This document shows, one piece after another, positions 25,998 through 35,103 of a DNA stretch of 64,000 nucleotides. Under the pieces are notes generated by a model. It did not search any database. It was not told the DNA's origin and saw only the letters and a program-made list of their open reading frames with translations. Positions within the stretch are counted from its first letter, which is position 1. The number at the start of each line of letters is the position of its first letter. Position numbers and translations under genes: made by a program. The DNA is taken from NCBI GenBank assembly GCA_018648865.1, contig JABGQH010000009.1, positions 1 to 64,000 on the forward strand. The letters run 5' to 3'. The stretch is from Candidatus Peregrinibacteria bacterium. Lineage in GTDB: Bacteria > Patescibacteriota > Gracilibacteria > Peribacterales > Peribacteraceae.

Positions 25998-26032
25998 ATT
26001 ATAACATAAATAGAGAGTATTGGGAATACTCT
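25998..26032 (-). promoter_or_regulatory. Extended -10 with overlapping perfect palindrome
   Basis: TGTTATAAT forms an extended -10 on the minus strand (TATAAT at 26003-25998). AGAGTATT-GGG-AATACTCT at 26014-26032 is a perfect 8-bp inverted repeat covering the -35 region, so a repressor or activator bound there would control the EamA gene. The protein that binds is unknown. Confidence 0.55.
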
Positions 26033-26214
26033 AATACCTACAAATAAAGGTTATATTAACAACTACGATGCATAAGAAAAGGTCCTTCGATTCAGCGCTC
26101 TGCGCTTCACTCAGTTTTCAACAAGTTCAAACTAAAGGATCATTCGAATCTTTATGAAAAGAATGGTTTACCATGAGAGAGGAGTTGTTGCACTAGCAAC
26201 AATGACTAATCGAA
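26033..26214. other. Intergenic segment with repeat-like hairpin
   Basis: No gene seen. AGCGC-TCT-GCGCT at about 26094-26106 forms a hairpin within a CTTCGATTCAGCGCTCTGCG stretch that resembles dispersed intergenic repeats of other genomes. AAGGTCCTTCGATTC and AAGGATCATTCGAATC are similar to each other. Confidence 0.35.
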
Positions 26215-26302
<88 letters not shown>

Positions 26303-26397
26303 ATATACGAATATTTCAGAGATCGATTAATAGTTAATCTAACTCAATTGTAGAAAGAACATTTTGATTTGTACAGAAACAATAGATGTTCTTCTAT

Positions 26398-27660
26398 TTA
26401 GATAGGTAGTGATTCAACATCTAAAGATGGCAATTCTCTTTCTGCTTTAACGCCTATATCCATAGGTAGGCTAGTTATTGGGTCAACTTCCTGAGAAGTA
26501 ATTATTAGTCTTCGTAATGTTGTTCCAATTGGAGTACATGTCATTAAAGTCCCAATTCGTTTATTAATTGGTTGGTCTAGCACATTTACATTTGTTGGCT
26601 TAACCTCTTTTTTCTCTTGAACAATGTACCTGTGTTTATCTCCACCATAATAAATCCAATATTCATCACCTGGTTCTAGTTGATGCAAGCCAGCAAAAAC
26701 TGATTTATATGCCCCTGGTGCCCATGGGTAATACGAACTGTGCCCTGTTATGAAAAAGTTACCAGCTTGCCCAGGTCTAGCTGTTCCGGGGTAATGAACA
26801 ACTCCGAGCTGCAATGCATCTTGAATGTCTTCCTCTAGCTCATCCCATTCTTCATTTAGCAGCGATTGATAAGAAGGCGTAATTAGAGGGACATTTAAAT
26901 GCAACTTTGGAATAATAATTCTATTTGTTGGTGGCCCAACTTGTGGCAAGAAGCTGAGCATATTCCCATTGCTGTCACCAGATACAGCAAGAGAAGGACT
27001 CCTGAGTAGTTTCTGCTTCATTGTGTCGTCAACACCAGTCAGCAAAGATGATTCCTGAATCTTTTGAATTGGATTTAGATTAGATTTGGTTATCTTCCAG
27101 AAACTTTGGAAATTTAAAGTTATAAACAAAAGCAGGAATAATCCTGCAAAAGTTCCACCGAATCTAACAGTATCAATTAGGAATAATGTGAGTCTGTTAT
27201 ATTGTTTCATTTCATTTTTTTTCTTTTGCACTACCCAAACTGGTTGAGTTAAAAAGTTCCAAATTGGTTTTTTTATAGACTTTGAATTCTTGGCAACATT
27301 TATACATTCGCTCTTGCATGTTTTTAAACAAGAGCTGTATTGATTTGTGCCTTCTGAAAATACTGAATTTATAGTGTTAAATATTTTCTTACGTGCTGAT
27401 ATAAAAATATGGTGATCCTTGGATACAGAAAATGATTTCTCCAAAGAAGGTGAAATCTCATCTTCAAATGGAACATTATGTCCATGTTGTTTTCTGGAGA
27501 CTCTAATACTCTGATCTTCTAAATTTGAAATTGGAGTTGAGTCTTCTTCTGTAACTGTCCATGAATTATTCTGATTAATATCATTATCAGCATCTGGAAG
27601 ACGTATATTTCCATCTTCATCATATTCAGCCTCGTGATCGTGGTTATGCGCAGAAATCAA
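26398..27660 (-). CDS. Membrane-anchored sortase
   Basis: A 420-residue sortase. A long cytoplasmic or linker region (residues 1-160, with several Cys near 105-120) precedes one transmembrane helix (FGGTFAGLFLLLFITLNF). The catalytic domain has His in FFITGHSSYYPW, Cys in GTLMTCTPIGT and Arg in LRRLIITS, the three residues of sortase transpeptidation. It would join surface proteins to wall material or to each other; the cohesin and cupredoxin-like proteins at 16-18 kb have suitable tails. TATAAT is three bases before the TTG used by the ORF track and exactly six before the next codon, ATT at 27657, which may be the true start. Confidence 0.85.
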   Translation of the reverse strand: MISAHNHDHEAEYDEDGNIRLPDADNDINQNNSWTVTEEDSTPISNLEDQSIRVSRKQHGHNVPFEDEISPSLEKSFSVSKDHHIFISARKKIFNTINSVFSEGTNQYSSCLKTCKSECINVAKNSKSIKKPIWNFLTQPVWVVQKKKNEMKQYNRLTLFLIDTVRFGGTFAGLFLLLFITLNFQSFWKITKSNLNPIQKIQESSLLTGVDDTMKQKLLRSPSLAVSGDSNGNMLSFLPQVGPPTNRIIIPKLHLNVPLITPSYQSLLNEEWDELEEDIQDALQLGVVHYPGTARPGQAGNFFITGHSSYYPWAPGAYKSVFAGLHQLEPGDEYWIYYGGDKHRYIVQEKKEVKPTNVNVLDQPINKRIGTLMTCTPIGTTLRRLIITSQEVDPITSLPMDIGVKAERELPSLDVESLPI

Positions 27661-27766
27661 TTTATTATACCTGAAAATGTCTTAAATTGCACGGTGTGAC
27701 ATGCATGTCATTCTAGCAAATAAACAATGAGTCAAGCAGTGTTTTTATCAGATTTAAGGGCTATTC

Positions 27767-28852
27767 TCAAATTGAGTCAGTGCGCAAAATTATTCCCCCG
27801 CCCAAAACTTCGTCTTCTAGATAAAACACAATAGATTGGCCGTCTGCAATCCCACGAATTGGCTGATCAAAAGTGAATTTTGGATATTTGTTATCAAATT
27901 CAAGAGTTCCTGACTTACATTCTCCTAGTGAGTGGATTCTTGCAGATACCTTCTTGGTATCAAGAATATAGTCTGGATTGATCCATTTAAGATTTTGTAT
28001 AAACAAAGATGAAGAAAAATCATCTTTGCTATCCGCAACTATAATTTTGTTATCTATAATATCCTTTCTTTTAACATATAAAGGGATTTTTAATCCTCCA
28101 ATACCAAGTCCTTTACGTTGCCCAATCGTATAGAATGGCAACCCTTTGTGCTCTCCAATTATTTCTCCATCTTCTGTACAGATATCACCAGATTTAATCC
28201 CTGTTAAATTTCTTTTTAGGAATTCATCTGGCCCATCTTCTGAATAAAAACAAATATCTTGGCTTTCCTTATATGTTTCAGGAATTGCTAGTTTAAGCGT
28301 TTTAGCAATTGAGAACACTTCTTTTTTAGTCTTACCTCCTAGCGGAAACAAGAGTGAGGAGAGAATTTCTTGTGTAAGTGTATACAGGTAATAGCTCTGG
28401 TCTTTCTTTGGGTCTTTTCCTTTTAATAAGTGGAATATTCCATCTTTATTTTCACTAACCTGAACATAGTGTCCAGTCGCCATCTTGTCACAGCCAAGCT
28501 CTTTTGCTTTTTTGAATAATGCTCCAAATTTTATATATCTATTACACTCAATGCATGGGTTTGGCGTCGAACCAGTTTCATAGCTTTTTAAAAATGGCTT
28601 AACAACATGCTTAATAAACTCTTCTTCAATGGTAATTAAATGAAATGGAATGTTTAGGTTGTCGCATATCAATTTTGCACTTTCAGCTTGTTCTGGCGAA
28701 TAACAAGTATTAGCTGAGCTATTAGATGGAGAATCTTTCCAAAGTTTCATCATTACACCTATTAGTTCATGCCCCTGTTTATGTAGAAGATGAGCTACTG
28801 TACTTGAATCTACGCCGCCAGACATTGCTACAAGGATTTTCATGCGTACCAT
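27767..28852 (-). CDS. mnmA: tRNA-specific 2-thiouridylase MnmA
   Basis: A 361-residue enzyme that installs 2-thiouridine at the wobble base of tRNA Glu, Gln and Lys. The PP-loop is AMSGGVDSSTVAHLL. The catalytic cysteines are in TPNPCIECNRYIKF and ESQDICFYSEDG. KMATGHYVQ and GKDPKKDQSYYLY complete the conserved core, and the C-terminal beta domain includes GQRKGLGIGG. Length is normal. Two ATGs are possible, 28852 and 28843; the second begins MKILVAMSGG and fits the family best. It is divergent from prfA with 46 bases between. Confidence 0.94.
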   Translation of the reverse strand: MVRMKILVAMSGGVDSSTVAHLLHKQGHELIGVMMKLWKDSPSNSSANTCYSPEQAESAKLICDNLNIPFHLITIEEEFIKHVVKPFLKSYETGSTPNPCIECNRYIKFGALFKKAKELGCDKMATGHYVQVSENKDGIFHLLKGKDPKKDQSYYLYTLTQEILSSLLFPLGGKTKKEVFSIAKTLKLAIPETYKESQDICFYSEDGPDEFLKRNLTGIKSGDICTEDGEIIGEHKGLPFYTIGQRKGLGIGGLKIPLYVKRKDIIDNKIIVADSKDDFSSSLFIQNLKWINPDYILDTKKVSARIHSLGECKSGTLEFDNKYPKFTFDQPIRGIADGQSIVFYLEDEVLGGGIILRTDSI

Positions 28853-28898
28853 GCTATATTCTTTCTTACGCTTCTGCTAAAGTTTTACAGAATTTAGC

Positions 28899-29978
28899 AT
28901 GATAAAAAAATTAAAAGCATTGGCGGAAGAATACGCAGATCTTCAAATGAAAATCCAAGAACCAGAGGTTTTAACTGATCCTAAAAAAATTGCGACTATT
29001 GGTAGAAGGTTATCTCAATTAGAGCCAGGTCTAGAGCTTTTGCGCGAGTATGAAGGCTGCAAGAAAGCAATTGATTTTGTAGAGGAGGCTAAAGGAGATC
29101 CAGAACTATTGGAAATGGCTCAGGAGGAAGCAGAAACGGCAAAGGCTAGGATAGATGTATTAAATGAAGAGATTCAATTATTCCTTTTGCCGAAGGATCC
29201 AAATGACATGAGACCAGTAATTTTAGAAGTTCGCGCTGGCACAGGAGGAGAAGAAGCAGCTCTATTCGCAGCAGAATTACTCAGAATGTATTTACGATAT
29301 GCAGAAGAGAATGGATGGTCTACTGAATTACTTAGTAAGGCAGACGCAGACGCAGGTGGGATTAAAGAGGCAGTTTGTAGAATAGCTAGCTCCAAATCGT
29401 CAGATATTGGTGTATATGGTGAATTAAAGTTTGAATCTGGTGTCCATAGAGTTCAGAGGATTCCAGAGACTGAAAGTAAAGGGCGTGTACACACTTCAGC
29501 TGCATCTGTTGCAATACTGCCAGAAGCAGAGGAAGTTGATGTTAAACTAAACAATGAAGAAATGCGTGTTGATGTCTTTAGGTCTAGTGGTCCTGGTGGT
29601 CAGTCTGTAAACACAACTGACTCTGCAATTAGAATAACTCACATACCAACAGGGCTTGTAGTAACGTGCCAAGATGAAAAGAGTCAACTAAAGAACAAGA
29701 ACAAAGCAATGAACATTTTGCGTTCTAGACTCTATGCCTTAGAGCAGGAAAGACTTTCTAAAGAAAGAGGGGATATGAGATCAGGACAAATTGGAAAAGG
29801 TGACAGGAGCGAGAAGATTAGGACTTATAATTTCCCTCAAGATAGAATTACAGATCATAGGTTGAATCAGAACTTTAGTAATATGTCTAAAACTTTAGAG
29901 GGGGGGATTGGTGAAATCATTACAGCACTAAGAGAAAAAGACGTAGAAGATAAACTTATAGAGATGAGTAAAAAATAA
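28899..29978 (+). CDS. prfA: Peptide chain release factor 1
   Basis: A 359-residue RF1. The peptidyl-tRNA hydrolysis motif GGQ is in RSSGPGGQSVNTTDSAIR. The codon-recognition region reads RIPETESKGRVHTSAASVAI; the PET triplet stands where RF1 has P-x-T, so it should read UAA and UAG rather than the SPF type of RF2. The N-terminal helical domain and RAGTGGEEAALFAAELLRMY are normal. It stands alone and is divergent from mnmA. UGA still ends several genes here, so an RF2 should be elsewhere. Confidence 0.95.
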   Translation: MIKKLKALAEEYADLQMKIQEPEVLTDPKKIATIGRRLSQLEPGLELLREYEGCKKAIDFVEEAKGDPELLEMAQEEAETAKARIDVLNEEIQLFLLPKDPNDMRPVILEVRAGTGGEEAALFAAELLRMYLRYAEENGWSTELLSKADADAGGIKEAVCRIASSKSSDIGVYGELKFESGVHRVQRIPETESKGRVHTSAASVAILPEAEEVDVKLNNEEMRVDVFRSSGPGGQSVNTTDSAIRITHIPTGLVVTCQDEKSQLKNKNKAMNILRSRLYALEQERLSKERGDMRSGQIGKGDRSEKIRTYNFPQDRITDHRLNQNFSNMSKTLEGGIGEIITALREKDVEDKLIEMSKK

Positions 29979-30180
29979 GTTCATACTATCCCCCTTTTAA
30001 TAGGGCTGAATCAGAATCAGCGATAGATTATATTTGTGATAGTTATTATTTTGATAATATTGATTGACAGACTTAAGTCTACTTTTTCTCATTTAAACAT
30101 ATGAATATTCTTATTTGAATGCAAAGAAGAAGGATATTATTAAACAGACATCTAGAAGCATAAATATGAATAGCAAAGGT

Positions 30181-31506
30181 TTATGAAAACAGATGTTTTA
30201 CTGTGTTAACACGCTGTTGCATTAACTCTTTTGTTCCTATGTCATCTCTAAAGCGCACAGGGCCTTTTACTTGCTCACAGAGCCCCTGAGCAATTGCTTG
30301 AGCTTCTTCTATAGTATCCCCAATTCCAACTATTCCAGCTGTCCTAGAGCCTCCCAGTATCAAATTTCCATTACTGTCTTCTGTTAAATCGCCATAGAAA
30401 AGTTCTGCGTTTTCAGGCATTTCGGGGAACTCTATTTGCTGTCCTTTCTGATCCTTATTATTTGGGTATCCTTCTGGGGTAATGTATTTACAAACAGTTG
30501 CTTTTTCATGGAAGGAAACTAAATCATCTGTAAGGGAATTAGTTAATATTGCCTGACAAATATCTACAAAGTCTGTTTTAAGTAGCGGCAGGATGTTAAG
30601 TGCTTCGGGATCACCGAATCTTGCATTGTATTCAATTAGCTTTACTCCTTCCCTTGTAATTATAAAACCACCATACAAAATTCCTTTATAAGGTACTCCA
30701 CATTGTTCTTGCAGAGCAGCAGCCACTTGCCTGTTGATTTCTTTTGCTCTATCTAGATGTCTTTGCTCTATAAATGGAAGGCTATGATTAGCATCACTTA
30801 CTGTACCCATTCCTCCTGTGTTAGGACCTGTGTCTCCGTTGTATGCACGTTTGTGATCCTGAACAGCTGGGGTGTCTACAACCAGCGTTCCACTGGTAAA
30901 ACTTATTAGACTAAATTCAACACCGTTAAGCTTTTCCTCTATTACTGTTTGTCCACACTCTTCTATACATTCGATTGCGTACTTAACCCCTTCTTCTGTT
31001 GAGTTTAGATGTTCTCCACTTATTTTAACTCCTTTACCTCCTCTTAATCCGTCGTACTTTACTACGAATTCACCAGATAAATCTTGTTCAATATATTTAC
31101 TCAGGAGTTCGGGATCAGCCCTATCGAAAGACATAAACTTGGGTGATGCATTTATGCCATATTGCTCTAATAAATTCCTTGTAAATGCTTTGCTGGTTTC
31201 TACTCGTGCAAGTGACTTAGTAGGTGCCACAGATGGAATGCCAATAGAATCAAGAGCATCGGCCATTCCAGCACCTATTGGATCATCGGGTCCAATAAAC
31301 GCAAAGTCAATATCGTGTTTTTTGGCTATATCTAGGGCTGAATCGAAATCCATTAAATCAGAAACATATTCTTGTTTAGCGATCTTCTTAATCCCAGGAT
31401 TAGATCTTGGGCTAATAGATATTATATCCGGATTGTGTGAACTTTTACTTAGCGACTCTGCAATTGCATGGCCTCTAGCCGAGGAAGTTAGTAACAATAT
31501 TTGCAT
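30181..31506 (-). CDS. purD: Phosphoribosylamine-glycine ligase
   Basis: A 441-residue PurD, which joins glycine to phosphoribosylamine in step two of purine synthesis. It has the N-terminal domain (LLLTSSARGHAIAESL), the substrate region FAFIGPDDPIGAGMADAL and the ATP-grasp core (FVVKYDGLRGGKGVKISG, GVEFSLISF, GPNTGGMGTVS, YNARFGDPEALNILP). Glycine and ATP residues are in place. It is the last gene of the minus-strand run tmk-folD-purF-purD, 44 bases after purF. The about 200-base gap to prfA shows only a short AGACTTAAGTCT palindrome followed by a T run, a weak terminator candidate. Confidence 0.94.
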   Translation of the reverse strand: MQILLLTSSARGHAIAESLSKSSHNPDIISISPRSNPGIKKIAKQEYVSDLMDFDSALDIAKKHDIDFAFIGPDDPIGAGMADALDSIGIPSVAPTKSLARVETSKAFTRNLLEQYGINASPKFMSFDRADPELLSKYIEQDLSGEFVVKYDGLRGGKGVKISGEHLNSTEEGVKYAIECIEECGQTVIEEKLNGVEFSLISFTSGTLVVDTPAVQDHKRAYNGDTGPNTGGMGTVSDANHSLPFIEQRHLDRAKEINRQVAAALQEQCGVPYKGILYGGFIITREGVKLIEYNARFGDPEALNILPLLKTDFVDICQAILTNSLTDDLVSFHEKATVCKYITPEGYPNNKDQKGQQIEFPEMPENAELFYGDLTEDSNGNLILGGSRTAGIVGIGDTIEEAQAIAQGLCEQVKGPVRFRDDIGTKELMQQRVNTVKHLFS

Positions 31507-31550
31507 ATATAATATGTAAAATAATTAATAAATATTCTTAAAAACTTAAT

Positions 31551-33065
31551 TTAAACCAAGCTCATATTTCTGTAATTTTCTCCTTCCTCGTCTGTGCCTT
31601 CACTTAGGTAGGATGTTCTTGTTCTATTTCGATCATTTCCTAATTCCTCTAGCATTTCAGAAGTAATTTCTGGTGTTGGATATTTTTTAGTAAAACATCC
31701 ATCACTAAATTTATTGATATCATTATTTCCTATTTGAATTGCCTCTCTAATATTTTCGATTGTGTTATAAAATAGTCCATCTGCGCCGATAAATTTACGT
31801 ATTTCTTCTATAGAAGAATTGGCAGCAATTAACTCGCTTGTAGTAGGCAAATCAATTCCATATGGATCTGGTGAAACAATTTGGGGGGATGCAGATGCGA
31901 AATAGACGTTCTTAGCACCTGCATTTCTAGCTATTTCAACGATCTTTTTGCTCGTATTACCTCTTACAATAGAATCATCAACTATTAAAACTGAGTTATT
32001 CTTAAATTCCAAATCGATTGGATGCAGCTTAAATTGAAGGCTTCGCTTTCTGACCTGTTGGCCAGGCATAATAAATGTTCTTCCTATATATCTATTTTTT
32101 ACAAAGCCTTCCCTGTATCTAACTTTCAATTTATCCGCGAGTCCAGTAGCCATTGGTCTACCTGTATCTGGTACTGGAATTACTGAATCTATCTGTATTC
32201 CAGATTCAATAATCTGATCTGCTAGGGCTTCTCCCATTCTTATTCTAGATTTGTATACACTTACACCATCTAGCATAGAATCTGGAGCAGCTAGATATAC
32301 CCATTCAAATATACATGGGCTGAATCTATCTGCACTTACTATCTGCTTTGTATGTAAATTATTTTTTCTATCTATAAATACTGCTTCTCCTGGTTGTATA
32401 TCTTTAACAAACTCAAAGTCTAAAGCTTTAAATGCAGTGTTTTCAGATGCTATTATATATTCTTTCTTCATTCCAAACTTTCTTACACCTAGCTGAAGTG
32501 GTCTGATTCCATGGGGGTCTCTAAATCCAACTATTCCTTGCTCACCAACTAGAGCAACTGCAGAGTATGCTCCTTTGCATTTACTAAACACCTCATTTAC
32601 AGCCCCAAAAACATTATCCGCCGTTAAGGTTTTAGTTGGTTTCTGATTTCTTAATGCAACAGAGAATACATTTAGTAAGACTTCTGAGTCAGATGTAGTA
32701 TTTAGATGTCTGTAGTCTTTATCTCTGAGCTCAATTGCAAGCTCTTTTGAATTTGTTAAATTTCCATTATGAGCAAGTGCGATTCCGTAAGGTGTATTTA
32801 CAAAAAATGGTTGTGCTTCAAATTCACTACAACAACCAGCTGTTGGATACCTAACGTGGCCTATTCCCATTCTTCCTTTTAATCTAGCAAGCGACCTAGA
32901 GTGAAAAACATCTCTAACCATTCCATTACTTTTCTTTAAATGGAATTGCTCATCATAAGTTACTATTCCCGCGGCATCTTGTCCTCTGTGTTGTAGCAGT
33001 ATCAGACCGTCGTATAAGTCTTGAATTACATCTCTAAAACCTGACACAGCTATTACACCACACAT
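31551..33065 (-). CDS. purF: Amidophosphoribosyltransferase
   Basis: A 504-residue PurF catalysing the first committed step of purine synthesis. Cys2 in MCGVIAVSG would be the N-terminal nucleophile of the class II glutaminase, so no propeptide is present. Glutaminase landmarks are GIGHVRYPTAG and ALAHNGNLTNSKEL. The phosphoribosyltransferase half has PVPDTGRPMATGLAD and the PRPP motif VLIVDDSIVRGNTS. C-terminal cysteines for an Fe-S cluster are not evident, consistent with the E. coli rather than the B. subtilis form. It sits between folD and purD on the same strand. Confidence 0.95.
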   Translation of the reverse strand: MCGVIAVSGFRDVIQDLYDGLILLQHRGQDAAGIVTYDEQFHLKKSNGMVRDVFHSRSLARLKGRMGIGHVRYPTAGCCSEFEAQPFFVNTPYGIALAHNGNLTNSKELAIELRDKDYRHLNTTSDSEVLLNVFSVALRNQKPTKTLTADNVFGAVNEVFSKCKGAYSAVALVGEQGIVGFRDPHGIRPLQLGVRKFGMKKEYIIASENTAFKALDFEFVKDIQPGEAVFIDRKNNLHTKQIVSADRFSPCIFEWVYLAAPDSMLDGVSVYKSRIRMGEALADQIIESGIQIDSVIPVPDTGRPMATGLADKLKVRYREGFVKNRYIGRTFIMPGQQVRKRSLQFKLHPIDLEFKNNSVLIVDDSIVRGNTSKKIVEIARNAGAKNVYFASASPQIVSPDPYGIDLPTTSELIAANSSIEEIRKFIGADGLFYNTIENIREAIQIGNNDINKFSDGCFTKKYPTPEITSEMLEELGNDRNRTRTSYLSEGTDEEGENYRNMSLV

Positions 33066-33166
33066 AGATATGAGGAGAAAAATGAAAAGAACCGGCAGGT
33101 AGCACTGTACTCCATGTATGCATTCTACTGAGAAGATTTAGCAGAGCAAGAAAAAAGTATGTGCTA

Positions 33167-34018
33167 TTAACTTAACTCCAATTGTCTTTTCTTAGCTCGA
33201 ACACAATTTCTAATTAGGCTAGCTACTGTCATTGGGCCAACACCACCTGGGACAGGTGAAATTGCATAGGCTTTCTCTTTAACTGCTTCGAAATCCACAT
33301 CTCCGCATAGTCCGTTTTCTGTTTTCGTGATTCCAATATCAACGACAACAACTCCATCTTTTACCATATCTGCAGTGATTAGATTTGGTTTACCTACAGC
33401 TACGCAAAGTATGTCTGCATCTTTTGTATGATGCGCTAAATCCTTTGTATAAACATTACAGGTTGTAACAGTTGCATTCCTATTTAAGAACATAGTAGTT
33501 AGAGGCTTGCCAACAGTGTTACTGTGCCCAACTACAGTTACATTCTTTCCTTCGAAGGGTATGTCGTAGTGCTCAAGCAATGTAATTACACCAGATGGTG
33601 TTGCAGGCGGTAGATGTTCAAATTCTGTTGAGAGGAACATTTTTCCTATGTTATATGCAGAAAAACCATCTACATCTTTTTTAGGATCAATTTGCCTAAT
33701 TATCTGTGGTACAAATTCATTTAGATGTTTTGGGAGAGGTAACTGAACAATAAATCCAGTTACGTCATCATCATTATTTAAATCATTAATAATTGTCATT
33801 AGATCATCAAGATTAGTTTCTTCAGGAAGATGAAGATGCTGATGTCTCATTTTAACTGCGTCACAACTTTTGATTTTTTGTCTTATGTAACTAGAACTAG
33901 CTGGATCTTCGCCAACTTGAACAACTACAAGTTTTGGGTCTAGATCGGCAACATCTTTTTGCAAGGATGTTAGGAGTTCTGCTGCCACTAATCTTCCGTC
34001 TAATAATAAAGCGCTCAT
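33167..34018 (-). CDS. folD: Methylenetetrahydrofolate dehydrogenase/cyclohydrolase
   Basis: A 283-residue bifunctional FolD interconverting methylene- and formyl-tetrahydrofolate, which supplies one-carbon units for purines and thymidylate. Visible signatures are SSYIRQKIKSCD (with the catalytic Lys), QLPLPKHLN, DPKKDVDGFSAYNIG, VVGHSNTVGKPLT (nucleotide-binding) and PVPGGVGPMTVASL. Length is normal. It lies between tmk (20 bases upstream) and purF, so the operon joins dTMP kinase, folate and purine enzymes, which share one-carbon metabolism. TATAAT is present three bases before the ATG. Confidence 0.96.
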   Translation of the reverse strand: MSALLLDGRLVAAELLTSLQKDVADLDPKLVVVQVGEDPASSSYIRQKIKSCDAVKMRHQHLHLPEETNLDDLMTIINDLNNDDDVTGFIVQLPLPKHLNEFVPQIIRQIDPKKDVDGFSAYNIGKMFLSTEFEHLPPATPSGVITLLEHYDIPFEGKNVTVVGHSNTVGKPLTTMFLNRNATVTTCNVYTKDLAHHTKDADILCVAVGKPNLITADMVKDGVVVVDIGITKTENGLCGDVDFEAVKEKAYAISPVPGGVGPMTVASLIRNCVRAKKRQLELS

Positions 34019-34038
34019 TTGATTATATTGTATAGTGC

Positions 34039-34641
34039 TTAATCCAATTCTGGAAATCTCTTCTTTACATGACTAATAATCATTTGTGATACTTCTTCTT
34101 TGCCTCCAGTAGTATCTACTGTAAATGTATTTTGATTATTAATATTAGAATACCCACTGTGTACACTTTCTTGAATAGTATTTGTTTCTAGAGGATCCTG
34201 ATTTTCACGACGGTTAATTCGCTCTAGGCACACAGAGAGTGGCGGTAATGCTATTAGGGTTAAATCTGGTACAGGAAAAATTGAATTAACCGATTTGAGC
34301 CAATCTCGGTTTAGCCCAAGAGTTGTCCCATAAATTATTGTAGATAACGTATATCGGTCAGAAATGACTATTTTACTCTGCTCTAAGGCAGGCAATACTA
34401 TATTTTCAACATGATCTGATCTGTCAGCACAAAATAGTAATTGAAGTGTAGATGGCTCAATTTCCTTTCTATCTTTAAGCATAGTTCTAATCATACTTCC
34501 AATTGGCCTATCAGTTGGCTCTCTGGTCAAAACGACCTCTTTCCCAATACTTTCAAGATATTCAGATAATAAACGACTATGAAGAGTCGTTCCGCTGCCA
34601 TCTGGACCTTCTAATACTATAAATTTGCCTTTTTGTTGCAT
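34039..34641 (-). CDS. tmk: Thymidylate kinase with unusual P-loop
   Basis: A 200-residue dTMP kinase that phosphorylates dTMP in DNA precursor synthesis. Family features are LEGPDGSGTTLHS at the N-terminus, LTREPTDRPIGS (the DR(E/x)P loop), CADRSDHVENIVLPAL and SDRYTLSTIIY. The P-loop reads GSGTT where most kinases have GxGKS/T, so the phosphate-binding Lys is replaced by Thr; I have some memory of similar forms in other lineages. TATTAT lies exactly six bases before the ATG, a leaderless start. It is the first gene of the tmk-folD-purF-purD operon and is divergent from the membrane Clp pair. Confidence 0.88.
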   Translation of the reverse strand: MQQKGKFIVLEGPDGSGTTLHSRLLSEYLESIGKEVVLTREPTDRPIGSMIRTMLKDRKEIEPSTLQLLFCADRSDHVENIVLPALEQSKIVISDRYTLSTIIYGTTLGLNRDWLKSVNSIFPVPDLTLIALPPLSVCLERINRRENQDPLETNTIQESVHSGYSNINNQNTFTVDTTGGKEEVSQMIISHVKKRFPELD

Positions 34642-34704
34642 GTTCCAATAATAGGGAAATTCTGCTATAATTACAGGATAATATTCAAATTAAAGAAAAA
34701 CTAA

Positions 34705-35103
34705 ATGATTCATGCGATACTCTCATTCCCCGGCATATTATTGCTTTCGTTTCTGCCATGGTATTACGGAGAATATCCTGTAAGAATCTTTAGGCAGTAT
34801 ATAGCATATGCAAAAGCATTTCTGGAAATTATCTCAATCGTGTTTTTGATTAAGACTTTCTTGTCTCCTTGGAAAAGTATTGTGGATGAATATCCAAAAA
34901 ATCTTACAAATATAGGAGAAATTGCACAGGTATTTACACTCAATTGTACAACTAGAATAATAGGAATGATTTTTAGAACAGTAGCTTTGTCTGTAGCAAT
35001 TATTTTGCATGCAGCATTGATTGTGCTGTTTACAGTTTATTTAGTTTTATGGCTTTCTTACCCAGGTATTTTAATTGTTTTAGCTTACCTTTCATTTTCA
35101 TAA
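34705..35103 (+). CDS. Membrane protein upstream of Clp-like ATPase
   Basis: A 132-residue protein with about three hydrophobic helices (residues 3-18, 37-55 and a long one at about 90-130) and a conserved-looking cytoplasmic loop FLSPWKSIVDEYPKNL. I cannot name the family. Its stop TAA is directly followed by the ATG of the Clp-like ATPase with no gap, so the two are translated together and probably form a membrane complex. Upstream is a TATAAT about 30 bases before the start, leaving a short leader. Confidence 0.65.
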   Translation: MIHAILSFPGILLLSFLPWYYGEYPVRIFRQYIAYAKAFLEIISIVFLIKTFLSPWKSIVDEYPKNLTNIGEIAQVFTLNCTTRIIGMIFRTVALSVAIILHAALIVLFTVYLVLWLSYPGILIVLAYLSFS

